NCBI RefSeq assembly: GCF_003144195.1
Contig: NW_020290038.1
Span: 62,001-126,000 of the forward strand
Reading direction: 5' to 3'
Source of the DNA: Ceraceosorus guamensis
Taxonomy: Eukaryota > Basidiomycota > Exobasidiomycetes > Ceraceosorales > Ceraceosoraceae
Length of the DNA: 64,000 bases
In this document: one piece after another, positions 35,331-45,804 of the stretch
Layout: each line of letters opens with the position of its first letter
How positions within the stretch are numbered: the stretch's first letter is position 1
Notes under the pieces: generated by a model
What the model was told of the DNA's origin: nothing
What the model saw: the letters and a program-made list of their open reading frames with translations, nothing else
Database searches by the model: none
Program-made: the position numbers and the translations under genes

Positions 35331-37059
35331 GTTTGAAAGAAGAGGAAAAAAAAGTCTCGTGATCGCCTTGATTGGATTGTATGCCAAACGATCGCTGACG
35401 TAGAACGATGATAAAGGTCAACCGCGTGTGAAAAATGTGGTAAGATGACGACCAGCGTTCAGTGTTGATTGCAGTGAAAAGTTTGTGTCGAGACTCAGTC
35501 TCTTGAGTTGTTATAAGGCGGGTTGAAAGTGTGGGTGACGATGGGCGGCTCCACGAGGGGCTGGTCACCCCTTTATAGCGCAAGACAAGCGTGCGCGATA
35601 GCTCCCAAACGAGGGCTTTCCTTGGGCTGCAAAGGACTTCGTGGTCACCCTAAAGCTACGGTAGCGCCCAGCGTTCGACGTGCCTGACCTGTCTCGCGAT
35701 TTGTTGCTCGACCACAAACGACGACGAGTCTCTATACCTGCTGCGTTCACGTAGACTATCAGACCATTGGCGTCTCGAGTGCGCCGTAGGCGCAGCGCCG
35801 CCACTAAGTGGCTGTCACGTCTTCCACTTGGTCGCTTTGGAAGGAGAGTCTCTTGCCCATTGACTGCTCTCGGAGCATCTTGGCTGCAAGGCAACAAGAT
35901 GAAGGAAGGGCAGACACTTAGCTTGCGGAGCGCAGACGATCGCGAGCTTGGGGTCGATCTGCTTCGATGCGCCCGGCAGCCAGCAGCACCATGTTCGACC
36001 CTTTTAAGGCATCGATCGACACCTTATTTCGTGGCCAGAACTATTTACTGCGAGCGCTTTTGCCATTGTACCGGCCACGCAATTGCATAGCTGGAGACTA
36101 TAGGCAGCACGAAAGGCGGCATCGGAGCTGATTGCGTCTGCTCTTTTCGCCCACTGTTGCCTGCTTTCACGTCTCACGGCGAGGTATGCAGCGAGTTGGC
36201 AACCCCAGCTCATCCGGCGGGCGCAAAAGCAGGTTCAAGCTACCCTAGGACAGAGGCGAGATTGCGAAATGTCAACATCGTGCACGTCTTTTCCTTGACA
36301 CGGCGTTCAATCCAATCAGGGCAAACGGAGTTCGCCGGACTCTTGCCACCTTGAGTATCGCGTGGACTCTGGCAGCGCCGTCGGGAGCGGAATTCGACTC
36401 AAAGACGACATTTGATCTGAATTTGCGGGCGGCAATGAAGGACATTCGAGGACGTCGATGTTGTTGCCTCTTGAATCAGAGAATGAGCCCGCGAAGTGGC
36501 AAGCTTTCTGATGCTTGCGGAGTGGCGAGGCCAGACCGTTACGCTTGCGAAGCGAGCGGAAAAGGTAGGTGGGTGGCGCAGGATAAATACCTCGCAGGTG
36601 ATTCGCCACAGCAGACAGGCGCGGGCGCTGCATCTACGATAGGCGTTGGGCACGAGCGGTCGGCTCCAGCAGAGCCAGGGTCACACGACCATGGCATCAA
36701 TGCGAATGTGCATCCTTTGGCAATGTGAATGCTCCTATGCTAGCCACTTCGGCGCCGCGAGCCACTTGAACGTGGGAGCCTGTCGCCAAGTCGGCGATCA
36801 GGACCAAGGGAGGTGATTGGGCCCAATGTCTTGCTAAAAGCGGCCAGTGACTTCGCGACGTTGTCATTGGGCTCCACGCAGCTTCATCCAGCCCGGGAGG
36901 ATGGAGGCGCGCCTTGAATCGCGATACGAAAGGTGTCGGAGAAGTAAAGTGGCTGTGATCGGGAAGTATGCAAGGATGGCGTGCTTGGACGACTCACGAT
37001 CAACTCACAAACTTGCACGTACGCACTCGTGGCCGACTCGTGACTCACGACTGGTGACT

Positions 37060-37106
37060 CTTGCTTGCTTGCTTGCTTGGTCATGCATGCATGCATGCAT
37101 GCATGC
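37060..37106 (+). repeat. Adjacent CTTG and ATGC tetranucleotide repeats
   Basis: Five CTTG units (37060-37079) are followed by about six ATGC units (37083-37106). ATGC repeats are self-complementary and could form a hairpin or cruciform. Confidence 0.85.
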
Positions 37107-37670
37107 TGCTGGGCCTCGCTCATCCCTCGCTGCTGGCAATTAAGTCTCGCAACCGGTTTCGCATGCATCAGCAGCATATCTCCGCATGTACCTGCGGCGG
37201 CGGCGACGCGGCTGCAGCATCACTACTGCGTGCTGGAAAACATCCGCGTAGACCGCGGTCTCAGACCCACGGCTCACCTAGCTAAGGCCAGCAGCAGCAT
37301 GGCCACCGCCGCTCGCACAAATCTTTGCAAGGAGCTATATATAGGGCTCTCTGGTGTCCATGCGGGCACTTGACTTGCTTAATTGACTTGATTGCTCCCT
37401 CAGGCCACGACGTTTGCCCGTCTTTGCACTAACAGCGTCGATCCTGCATTTGGTGGCTTATTCGCCAGCATTCAACGAAGCCTAGCCGCCTGGAGTGGCC
37501 GCACGCAGCAGCTTGATCCTTCCTTCGCCGAAGATAAGCCACACCTGATGGCGACATCGTATTCGGGATGCTCATGCATCAGGAAAGGCTATTCGCCAAT
37601 GGACCCTGTTTGGCAAGGTTGTGGCTTGTTGTGAAAACGTAAACGTAGCGCGAAGGCCGTTGCTCGTGTG

Positions 37671-37676
37671 TATAAA
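37671..37676 (+). promoter_or_regulatory. TATA box of the amino-acid transporter gene
   Basis: TATAAA lies 145 bp before the ATG, with a Pro/Ser-type leader between. A second TATA-like run (CTATATATAGG, about 37335-37345) lies much further upstream. Functional use is inference. Confidence 0.5.
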
Positions 37677-37820
37677 GAGAGGCAAGCAAGTCATCGGCAA
37701 TGGTCGAGCAGACGAAAAGGCCTCACAGACCCCCACTCCAACGCCCTAGTCCCAGCTAGCCGTCACCTCCATCTCCCACCCCTCTTGCTTGTCCATCCAT
37801 CGGCGGCTAGTTCAAACGCC

Positions 37821-39287
37821 ATGTCGGAATACCTCGCTTCCGTTCCTCACAAGGGCGCCTACGGCGATGTCGAAGATGACCGCAAGTCCGCCATTCTCGA
37901 CATCAAGGAGGGCGAAGTCGAAGCCGAAGTGTCCGTCACCGAGGTCGACCAAGCTTTCGCTTCGCTAGTAGCAGCAGAAGAGAGCCACGATATCAAGCAT
38001 CGTACCATGGGCTGGAAGAAGACGACATTGCTCTTGTTCGGTGACCAGGTCTGTCTGGCCATCATGGCCCAAGCGTGGTCGTTCAAGGTGATGGGATGGG
38101 TGCCAGGTCTCATCACCACCATCCTTGCCGGCATCTTCTTCTACATCACCTCTTTGACCATGTGGCGCTTCATCATGAGGCATCCAGGCGTGCGAGACGT
38201 GTGCGACATTGGTTACCTGCTCTTCAACAAGTCAAAGATCGCTTACGAAGTCACGGGTATCATGCTCCTCCTCAACAACATTCTCCTCATTGGCTTCCAC
38301 ATTCTCACTTTTGGCAAGATTCTCAACACCCTGTCCGACCATGGCACGTGCACCGTCGTCTTCACCGCTATCGGTGCCATCACTGGTATCCTGATGAGCT
38401 TGCCACGCACACTCAACCACCTCACCGGCATGTCGGTTGTCAGCGCCATCTGCATGGGAATTGCCATCATCCTTTTCCTGGTCTTTGCTGGAATCGAGGC
38501 GAACCCTCTGTACGGCTACGGAGGTACCTGGCCAGCTGCTGGAGACGTTGTCCGCACCACCGCCTTCCCACCCCCTGGCACCACTTGGGTCGAGTGCCTG
38601 CAAGCCGCTCTCAACATCGTCTTCCTCTGGGTTCCTCAAATCCTCTTCCCCACCTTCATCTCTGAAATGAAGAGGCCTCAAGATTTCCCCAAGGCTCTCA
38701 CCGCACTGGCCGGTCTCAGCTTCGTCCTCTTCATCGTCCCCACTGTTCTTGGCTACCACTGGCTCGGACAGTATGCTACCGCTCCGGCATTCGGCAGTCT
38801 CGAGAGAGTCTACGTCAAGGCATCCTTTGCATTCGTCATTGTTCCAACCCAAGTCATCTCGGTCATCTACAGCAATGTCGCCTGCAAGTACATCTACCAA
38901 CGCATCATGCGCAACTCCAAGCATGCTCACAGCCACTCCAAGATCGGATGGGGCGTGTGGGCAGCGGTCACCACAGTGGTTTGGGGCATCGCCTTCATCT
39001 TTGGCTCCGTCATTCCATCCATGGGAGACATGCTGGGTCTTCTGGGAGCCGCCTTCGACTCTCAATTCGGCTTCATCTTTTGGGCCCTCTGCTGGTACAG
39101 CCTGTATCGACGCGAAGGTTTCTTCACCACTTGGACACGCACCGCCGGTACCGTGTTCCACATCATCGTCATGCTCCTCGGCCTGTTCCTTCTCGGACCT
39201 GGTCTTTACGCCGCCGTCGAGGCCATCATCGTCGACTACGCTGGGCCCGTCAGACCAGCATTCTCATGCGCAAACCTCAGCCTCTAA
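37821..39287 (+). CDS. AAAP-family amino-acid transporter
   Basis: A single uninterrupted exon of 488 residues, rare in this intron-rich window. A hydrophilic N-terminus of about 75 residues (acidic, cytosolic type) precedes roughly eleven hydrophobic helices. The first is GDQVCLAIMAQAWSFKVMGW, then TTILAGIFFYITSLTMWRFI, IMLLLNNILLIGFHIL, and so on to MLLGLFLLGPGLYAAVEA. The overall pattern, with WKKTTLLLFGDQVCLAIMA and an HRTMGW motif before helix 1, matches fungal members of the Aa_trans (AAAP) group, which import neutral amino acids at the plasma membrane or move them across the vacuole. The substrate cannot be read from sequence. It lies beside the P450/terpene-cyclase pair, but nothing ties it to them functionally. 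Confidence 0.9.
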   Translation: MSEYLASVPHKGAYGDVEDDRKSAILDIKEGEVEAEVSVTEVDQAFASLVAAEESHDIKHRTMGWKKTTLLLFGDQVCLAIMAQAWSFKVMGWVPGLITTILAGIFFYITSLTMWRFIMRHPGVRDVCDIGYLLFNKSKIAYEVTGIMLLLNNILLIGFHILTFGKILNTLSDHGTCTVVFTAIGAITGILMSLPRTLNHLTGMSVVSAICMGIAIILFLVFAGIEANPLYGYGGTWPAAGDVVRTTAFPPPGTTWVECLQAALNIVFLWVPQILFPTFISEMKRPQDFPKALTALAGLSFVLFIVPTVLGYHWLGQYATAPAFGSLERVYVKASFAFVIVPTQVISVIYSNVACKYIYQRIMRNSKHAHSHSKIGWGVWAAVTTVVWGIAFIFGSVIPSMGDMLGLLGAAFDSQFGFIFWALCWYSLYRREGFFTTWTRTAGTVFHIIVMLLGLFLLGPGLYAAVEAIIVDYAGPVRPAFSCANLSL

Positions 39288-39855
39288 ATATACGGGCTGC
39301 CATACACAAAAAGTCACGCTTTCTCGCTCGTCGTTGGTCAGTCATCAAAAAATCTCCAATTTCCGCGTCACGCCTTCTTTCGCAATGCTAGCTGCAAGAT
39401 GTATACTTGCAGGCCCAAAAATGTACTCTTACTAGTCGAATCGAATGACGTTACGATCAGCAAGCTTCAGGTTGCCCTGCTCTGCTGCAGTGCTTGCCGG
39501 GAAGAAAATGGACCTGTAGCCACTGGGTGCACGACGATTCAGTTGATCAGTTCTCTCTGCCAAATTTGGCTCTGCCATCCTTGTCTTGATTGCAGCTCGG
39601 TAACAGGTCGACCACGATATTGCAATGGAGCATATGATTCGGTACGGAGCGGCTGAACGAACACATATCTGTTGGACAGTGTCTGGAGCGATTCGAAGGG
39701 CAGACTCATTCCACAAAAAGCCAGCAGCGAGAGCAATGGTAAGACAGAGAGTTGAGGGGCGCAGCTGGTCCCTTGTACGTCTCTGGCGCCAACTGTCAAG
39801 CGAAGCGAAGCGAGGTCGCGACGGTCTGGCGTGGCGCGCGGGGGGGTCGAACGCG
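39288..39855. other. Convergent spacer, no gene seen
   Basis: This is the 3' flank of both the transporter and the P450. It contains a G run (39841-39846) and no supported reading frame. Confidence 0.5.
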
Positions 39856-41514
39856 CTATACTCTAGCTCTCGGGATCAGCTCCAGCCTGTAGACGCCTGA
39901 AGCTGGGCGCATGGACAAAGTCTCGACGATGGTGTGCATATCGTCGTGGGTGCTACGCACGTCGTAGTCAAGAAAGAGAGCAGCGATCAGGTATCGAAGT
40001 TCGTGCCAAGCCATGTGCACACCAAGGCACTGTCTCGGACCGCTCGAAAAAGTGAGCAAGCTGGCTTCCATCTCTCGTGTCGCATTCTTCCAACGCAGGG
40101 GATTGTAAATTTCTGGCTTGTCGTAAATTTTTGGGTCCATGTTGGATACGCCTGCTGCGACGAAGACGAGCGTACCTGGTGGCAGCCAGCGACCATCGCT
40201 CAATTGCATGCCAGCTTCTGGCACGACCCTTGGAAATGGACCAGGCCCTGCTGGTATGAAGCGCGTACTCTCCTTGATGCAGAGGTTCAAAAAGGCACAA
40301 GTTTCCAGGCTCTTCAAATTAAGCACGCCGTCGGGAAAGGTGGACTCGAGCTCCTGTTTGAGAGTAGTGAGAACGGCGGGCTGCCTCAGAGGAGCAGCCA
40401 GTGTGAAAGCCGCCGTGAGTCAAGTGCATTCGTGCGCAGCAGTACCAAAGCGACTTACACGTTCCAGCAGCAGATGTACGATGGAGGAAGCTGTGCTCGC
40501 CATGGTGTCGGTGCCAGCAATGAATTGTATTCCAATCTCGTTCAGAATGACCTCCTCATCGCAGCCTGCTTTATGAAGCTCGGAAACGATGCAGCGCTCC
40601 GTGCTGACTTCGGCAATTAATTGGAGTCGTTCGCCATGTCTCTGATTGCCGGACCACAGATTGGATGTTTTGAGCTTCAAGAATTGTCCGTACTTTGGTC
40701 GCGAACCGAGCCAGGCGGGCAGAGGAAAGTTGTTCGTAATGTTTTTCGCCATTTTTGCAAGGCTGTGCACCGCAGGCATGGCATTCGCAAGATTGGAGTC
40801 GCTGATCGCACCTTCTACGAGTCTAGGTGCCGTGACTGCAAGCTCATTTAGCGAAAAGTTTTGAATCACGTAGCCGTCTCCGAACAGATGGGCGGCGACT
40901 GCGCTCGCTCCTATACCTCGAGCATAGTGGATGAAGTCGATCGTTCTACTCCTTCCCTGCGGCGCGAGTTCAGCATCATTAAGCTCCTTGACAGCTTTCT
41001 GTAGTGCTTCTCGATTCCTTGCAAGAATGCCTTCCAGACGAGTCGTTCCGGCGTCCGTGAAAAAGTAGGACTTGGTGAACAAGGAATTGTAAATGCGTCG
41101 CCGAGCAGCGTTTGGCGCATGCTTCTCGTACGACACCAGGCTATCGATTTCTGGATGGGGTATGCGCAGCATCTTTGCCAAAGCCGGAGCTTTGTCGAAG
41201 GGCGGAGAGCGCGCTCCACGGCCGTATATCTTGCGGATGCTGTCCACGCCAGTGGTGGACACCAAGTTTGGGGCGATGATCACTGAATTGCTTTCATACT
41301 TGCGGTGCAATTGTAGAATCCAATGGGCACGATCACCCGCAATTTGATGGTATGCGAAAGCGAAGGGCTTGAAGCGACAATGCAGTGGTCCAGGGATGTG
41401 GCGCAGCTTCCAAGCATCCACAAGGATTCGGTAGAGGTTGACGCACACCACGGTCGCGACTGCAAGCCCGAGAGCGTGGGTGAAAAGAACATCGACTTGG
41501 TACTGGCTCACCAT
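39856..41514 (-). CDS. Cytochrome P450 monooxygenase
   Basis: Two exons, 41514-40459 and 40353-39856, joined in phase 0 over a 105-nt intron (GTAAGT donor), for 517 residues. The ATG at 41514 gives a short head and one membrane anchor (LFTHALGLAVATVVCVNLYRILV), typical of microsomal P450s. An upstream open stretch has no ATG. The I-helix reads AGTDTMAST (oxygen activation, about 333). The ExxR motif is in IKESTR (about 380-383). The heme loop is FSSGPRQCLG with the ligand cysteine near 461. All catalytic landmarks are intact. It is divergent from a trichodiene-synthase-like gene 2.66 kb away, so a role in oxidising a sesquiterpene is attractive but inferred. The CYP family cannot be assigned by eye. 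Confidence 0.93.
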
Positions 41515-44172
41515 CGTATTCCTCCTGAAGTATGGATGATGTGGGCGCTCGTGTACACGCCTTGGATCATGGCGCTGGGCGGCTTTGCTCAGTAATGCTG
41601 ATGGCTGCAATGTCACGTTTGCGCGTTGATTGTTGTTTGGGTCAAGCACCTTTTAAGGAAGGTCGTGCCATTGCCTCTTCGGCGTCCTGCTTTCGCCAGC
41701 GACAAAGGCTCGCGATTGTGGTGGGCCAGCTTGTCGAAAGGCAAAATGTGAGAGCCGCCATAGGTGCTACAGCGGCGTGACCTGCGATAAGACCGCCGCG
41801 AGAGTTGGACACGATTTGTAATTGATGAATAAATGCGTACACCACACATGTCAAACCTGAAATACTACCACCGTCGTCGCTGTCAGGCACCTGCGCGACA
41901 ATTTGCCTCTTGCACTCTGTGCTGACAGTCTCACTGGAGATTGCTGCGAACCCCTCCGCACAGCGAGTATCAATATGAGACCCTGAGGTAGGGGTGCGCG
42001 ACCGCTATATACGCAACTATAGGCAGCGCTGCGGTCAACGGACCAAGCGCAATCATGCAATGGCCAGCGAAATTCGTGATGCTGAAACAAATTGAAGATG
42101 CTGAAGTGATGTTTGATTAATTGAGACCGCTCGCAGCCATCATTGCGCCAGCACTTTGACTCCCGATCCTGCGCCCCGCATCCCGTAAGACACCAGGATC
42201 TATATGCATGGTATATAGTGGTGAGAGCGAAAAGTCTCACGATGTGGCGGTGCTCCATAAGAACGCCATCGAGCCTTGCCATTTGATTCAAATGATGGCG
42301 GTCAGGATCGATCGATCGATCGTGCGTGATGTGCGTTCATAGCTTGCCCGACGCTGGCCGGGTAGAAAGGAGCTAGGTGCTGTCGCGCAGATCACGTTCA
42401 GGGATGATGTGGATGGAGGTAGTATTCACGCATTGCGAGTTGCGGTTTCGGTGCATGCATGAGGTTGTGCGCGTGCGCGACAGCTGACAGTCACGAGTGC
42501 TGAAGGACATGCAGGTGCTTCTATGCCAGGCTCCGGGAGTCCGAATGCTCGACGCTGCAAGTGAGTCACGAGTGTCGCTCTCGCTGCCGCCCCACAGCTA
42601 GTCAGAGTATAAAGACGCGAGCTGGCGTTGCTGCTTGAGGGGCTCCGCATGGCTGTCTCAAACGCTGTTGAATGCATCAATTTACCTCATCACCTGCAAA
42701 GTACACCACGGAGGTGCGGCAGTGATTCATCATCGTGAAACTAACAGCTCGGATGAGTCGCGCCACTCACGGCTAATTCGTGACATCAGGATCAGTGGAA
42801 TGAGTGCACGGATACGTGCCTTGGCTCAGCAATTGTGCGAGTCACACGAGGACGCGGTAGAGGAGACTGGATCTTGAGCATCAGGAAGCTCGAACCACGA
42901 CTTTTTTACGACTGTGTCAAGTGCTCTATCAAGGTCAAGAGCGATACCTCCACCTTGAAACAGTCAAAACTTCTGACGCGGACGATAGCGACGTTGGGTC
43001 CTAGCTCGAGTAGGTACGCGCCCCATCTGCTTGCGCAGCACTTCTTGCCCACAGGATCTGCTACGTGGCAACGAAATCAGCCAGGTCACCTTAACACGAC
43101 TGTCTTACGACTCGATCCACGACTCACGACTCGCAATTCGTGGATCCGAGGCGGATGCGGTCGATGTTCCCATTCTTGGTTGCACTCTTCACGACTCGCC
43201 ATCATTGTTGATCGATCTCTTTCAATTCGTGATTGCATCCACTCGGATCGCCGCATCTGCGCCATATGATGGCAGGGATCGTTCATGATCGGCGCTCCTG
43301 TCTCCGCGACAACATCGCGCAGATGTTCGTTGCGGGATCAATGGTCGTCACTGACAGCAGTCGATGAGCAGAGATGATAGGATCAGACCGACGATGGCGC
43401 AATTGCCAGGGCTTTTACAAGTTGTCGGCTCTCATGCTTCTACCCTGGATCGTTCATGTCATCTCCCAGCACAGTCAAGGCATCATGTTCAGCACATATC
43501 GCATCGGCACGGTTACCGGTGAAGAGCACAACATGAGATTACCGAAGTGAGTAGCGACTGTAATATACCGGCTCTTTACTAAGCAATAGTAAGAGCGAGT
43601 CTAGCGAGCACTAAGCATTTCATCTCCTCTAAGTCTGTGGAAAGTGATGTTGCCCCAATATCCGAGTAGACGCTTAGCACTCCTCGCGGTGAGTGCCCTG
43701 CTGCGATCCGGCCTGTTCAGGCAATCTACGGGGTCCTGCAGGTCGTTCCAAGAATTTCCGACATAGAATTAGCAGCCTCGACTAGATTGGCTCCTTGAAG
43801 ACCTTACCGGTTTCATTGGGCCGACTGGCATCGCGGCTGGGGGTGATTCTTCATCTCGTGTCGGCTAGATGAATCTTTTGAGCTGAAGACCTTTGCGGCT
43901 TCATTGAGCCGTCTGGCATCAAGGATGGGGTATGCTACTTCCCGTGTGGTCGTCAGAGAACGGGCGCATCTGCTCTACGTATGCAACGGGCACCACATTT
44001 TGGCATAAGAGATGAAGCATGAGAGACACAGCGCTGAATCTGCCTCGCGAGAGTGCCTATACTCAGTCCCTCGATATTGTTTCCCTATTTCGCATCTCTC
44101 CCTCTTCTTCTTCTTTGCAGCAGAGGCGTTCCGGACGCGCGAGCTGCCTCAAACACTCGAGACCAAACGAAC
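41515..44172. other. 2.66-kb divergent spacer between P450 and terpene cyclase
   Basis: No supported gene. TATA-like runs occur at about 42003-42010 and 42207-42218. Many TCACGA/TCGTGA words occur (for example 42492-42500, 42562-42575, 43112-43143 and 43191-43200). An imperfect tandem duplication lies near the cyclase end. Confidence 0.5.
43781..43951 (+). repeat. Imperfect tandem duplication of about 84 bp
   Basis: Two diverged copies share blocks such as CTTGAAGACCTT / CTGAAGACCTTT, TTCATTGGGCCG / TTCATTGAGCCG and CTGGCATC. The first runs about 43781-43863 and the second 43864-43951. It lies about 220 bp upstream of the terpene-cyclase ATG, so it may be part of its promoter. Confidence 0.7.
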
Positions 44173-45246
44173 ATGGACCCTCTCCGCTTTTGGGACGTCC
44201 GGAGTCTGAGTGAGATAGAGAGGCGAGCAGCCGCTGACGCTTGCGACGAAGTCGTTTTGGGCCTGTTCCAGCGATTAGGCTATCAGTGGCCAGTGCCAAG
44301 CGAGCAGCAAAAGACCGACAATGCCTTGGTCTTTAGCAAGATTGAAGAGTGGGCTGATCGGGAATTGAAATCATGCGACCTCGACGCAAAGACCGTCAAG
44401 AGGCTCGTTGATTTTGGAGTCGCCTGCGGCTGCATGTTTTACCCGCACGGCTCGGTCGAGATCAAGTTCCTCATGTCGCAAATGACGGTCCTGGCAACCG
44501 CATTGGACGACAAGCCTAACCATCACGACATCGTGCATCACACTGAGCGTTATCTCTCGCACGACTACGGTGAAAATGATGCAGCCACGCCCGCGAAAAC
44601 TTTGCTGCGCCTCTACGCCGAAGGTGTGAATGAGATGGCTGCATACTTTGAAGCCGACGATGGCCTGACAGCCAGTCTCATTCGTGCTTCGTTGGAGACT
44701 TATCTTCTAGGATGGCTGCTCGAAGCCAGAGTTCATGGCATGCGCGTCGCATCGGACAACGATGGACCCCAAGCTAGTCCCACATTCGCGGACTGGGTGC
44801 GCGGCAAAAGCGGGATCGGCGATGCTTACGTGCTGGCTATCTTCAAGCCGAACAAGGAGACCAAGATTGGGATGGACCGTTGGTTGTCCTGCGTGACGGA
44901 CCTCCAATGCTACACAGGTTATTTTAACGATGTCATGTCTTTACGCAAGGAAATTCTCGAAGGAGATGCGGGCAACTACATGAACATCAAGACTCGCATC
45001 AGGCATCTTTCAGGGGAACAAGGGACGACTCGAGCCGACAAGAAGTTTTGCATTCGTGATATGCTCAATGAGACGGTCGCTGAGGTGGAGCAGGCTGCAA
45101 AGCGCATCGATGCCCTTATCAAGCACGCCATCCCCGAAAAGCTGCATCTGTGGCACGGCTACCGCCATGGCTACATCCTATGGCACCTCTCGATGCCTCG
45201 CTATCAGCTCGAAAATGTAGCTCGCGATCTCCGTGGAGTCGAGTAG
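44173..45246 (+). CDS. TRI5-like (trichodiene-synthase family) sesquiterpene cyclase
   Basis: A single exon of 357 residues, close to the family's usual length of about 375. An open frame continues upstream, but the ATG at 44173 (MDPLRFWDVRSL) fits best. The class I terpenoid cyclase metal sites are present: an aspartate-rich motif LDDKPNHHD (D112, D113) and the NSE motif NDVMSLRKE (N252, S256, E260). The C-terminal HGYILWHLSMPRYQL closely matches the HGYVTWHL...RRYRL end of fungal trichodiene synthases, including the Arg-Tyr pair (R343-Y344) implicated in diphosphate binding. Family reaction: Mg2+-dependent ionisation and cyclisation of farnesyl diphosphate. The actual product cannot be deduced, and the first metal motif differs from the DDSxDD of true Tri5. 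It is divergent from a P450. Confidence 0.87.
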   Translation: MDPLRFWDVRSLSEIERRAAADACDEVVLGLFQRLGYQWPVPSEQQKTDNALVFSKIEEWADRELKSCDLDAKTVKRLVDFGVACGCMFYPHGSVEIKFLMSQMTVLATALDDKPNHHDIVHHTERYLSHDYGENDAATPAKTLLRLYAEGVNEMAAYFEADDGLTASLIRASLETYLLGWLLEARVHGMRVASDNDGPQASPTFADWVRGKSGIGDAYVLAIFKPNKETKIGMDRWLSCVTDLQCYTGYFNDVMSLRKEILEGDAGNYMNIKTRIRHLSGEQGTTRADKKFCIRDMLNETVAEVEQAAKRIDALIKHAIPEKLHLWHGYRHGYILWHLSMPRYQLENVARDLRGVE

Positions 45247-45804
45247 AAGAAGAAGTGAGTAGCCTGCAGCTCTAGCTTTGGATCGATGCAAACTGACCTT
45301 GCGACTCCCACCACTGCTGCAAAGCTTCCAATGATGATTCGACCACACTCTGCATTCATCATATGCACGGGTCCCCGCGATTGAATGCTCATACTAACGA
45401 ACCGGTGGCGGCTCTTCAGAAAGTGTGACCAGCTTTGACTACACATCCTATTGAGGTGAGGCTGAGATGAGAGCCCATCGCTTTGCCGGCAATTTGCCTC
45501 TCGCTCGTGCCCTCATCACATATTCGGCGCCAGCGCCACGCTTGAGGAAGCACAGCAGTGTCCACAACAAGTTGATGTCAGAAATATATTGTGACTCTCT
45601 TGTGTTGCTAGTCTGCGTTCATATGCTATCGTACCGTCGCTCTTTCCTCTACTACCTCCTAGAACCCCGCTTGCGTGGTTGCATCGAGAGTACAGAAGAA
45701 TGGTGAAATGTGCGGCTGAGAGCGTAATGCGGAGACCGTCATGCGCATCAAGGCAGTGGTGAGCATGGCGTACTGTCGAAGTCGGATGCCCTGCTTCTTG
45801 CGCT
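45247..45804. other. Convergent spacer, no gene seen
   Basis: This lies between the terpene cyclase stop and the stop of the exon-repeat gene on the other strand. Only short motifless frames are present. Confidence 0.5.

Larger units (their letters stand above)
35331..37820. other. 2.5-kb intergenic region
   Basis: No supported gene. Several 100-codon frames lack family features. Near 37035-37060 there is a cluster of the TCGTGA/TCACGA words, followed at once by CTTG and ATGC tetranucleotide repeats. A TATA box for the downstream transporter lies at 37671. Confidence 0.5.
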
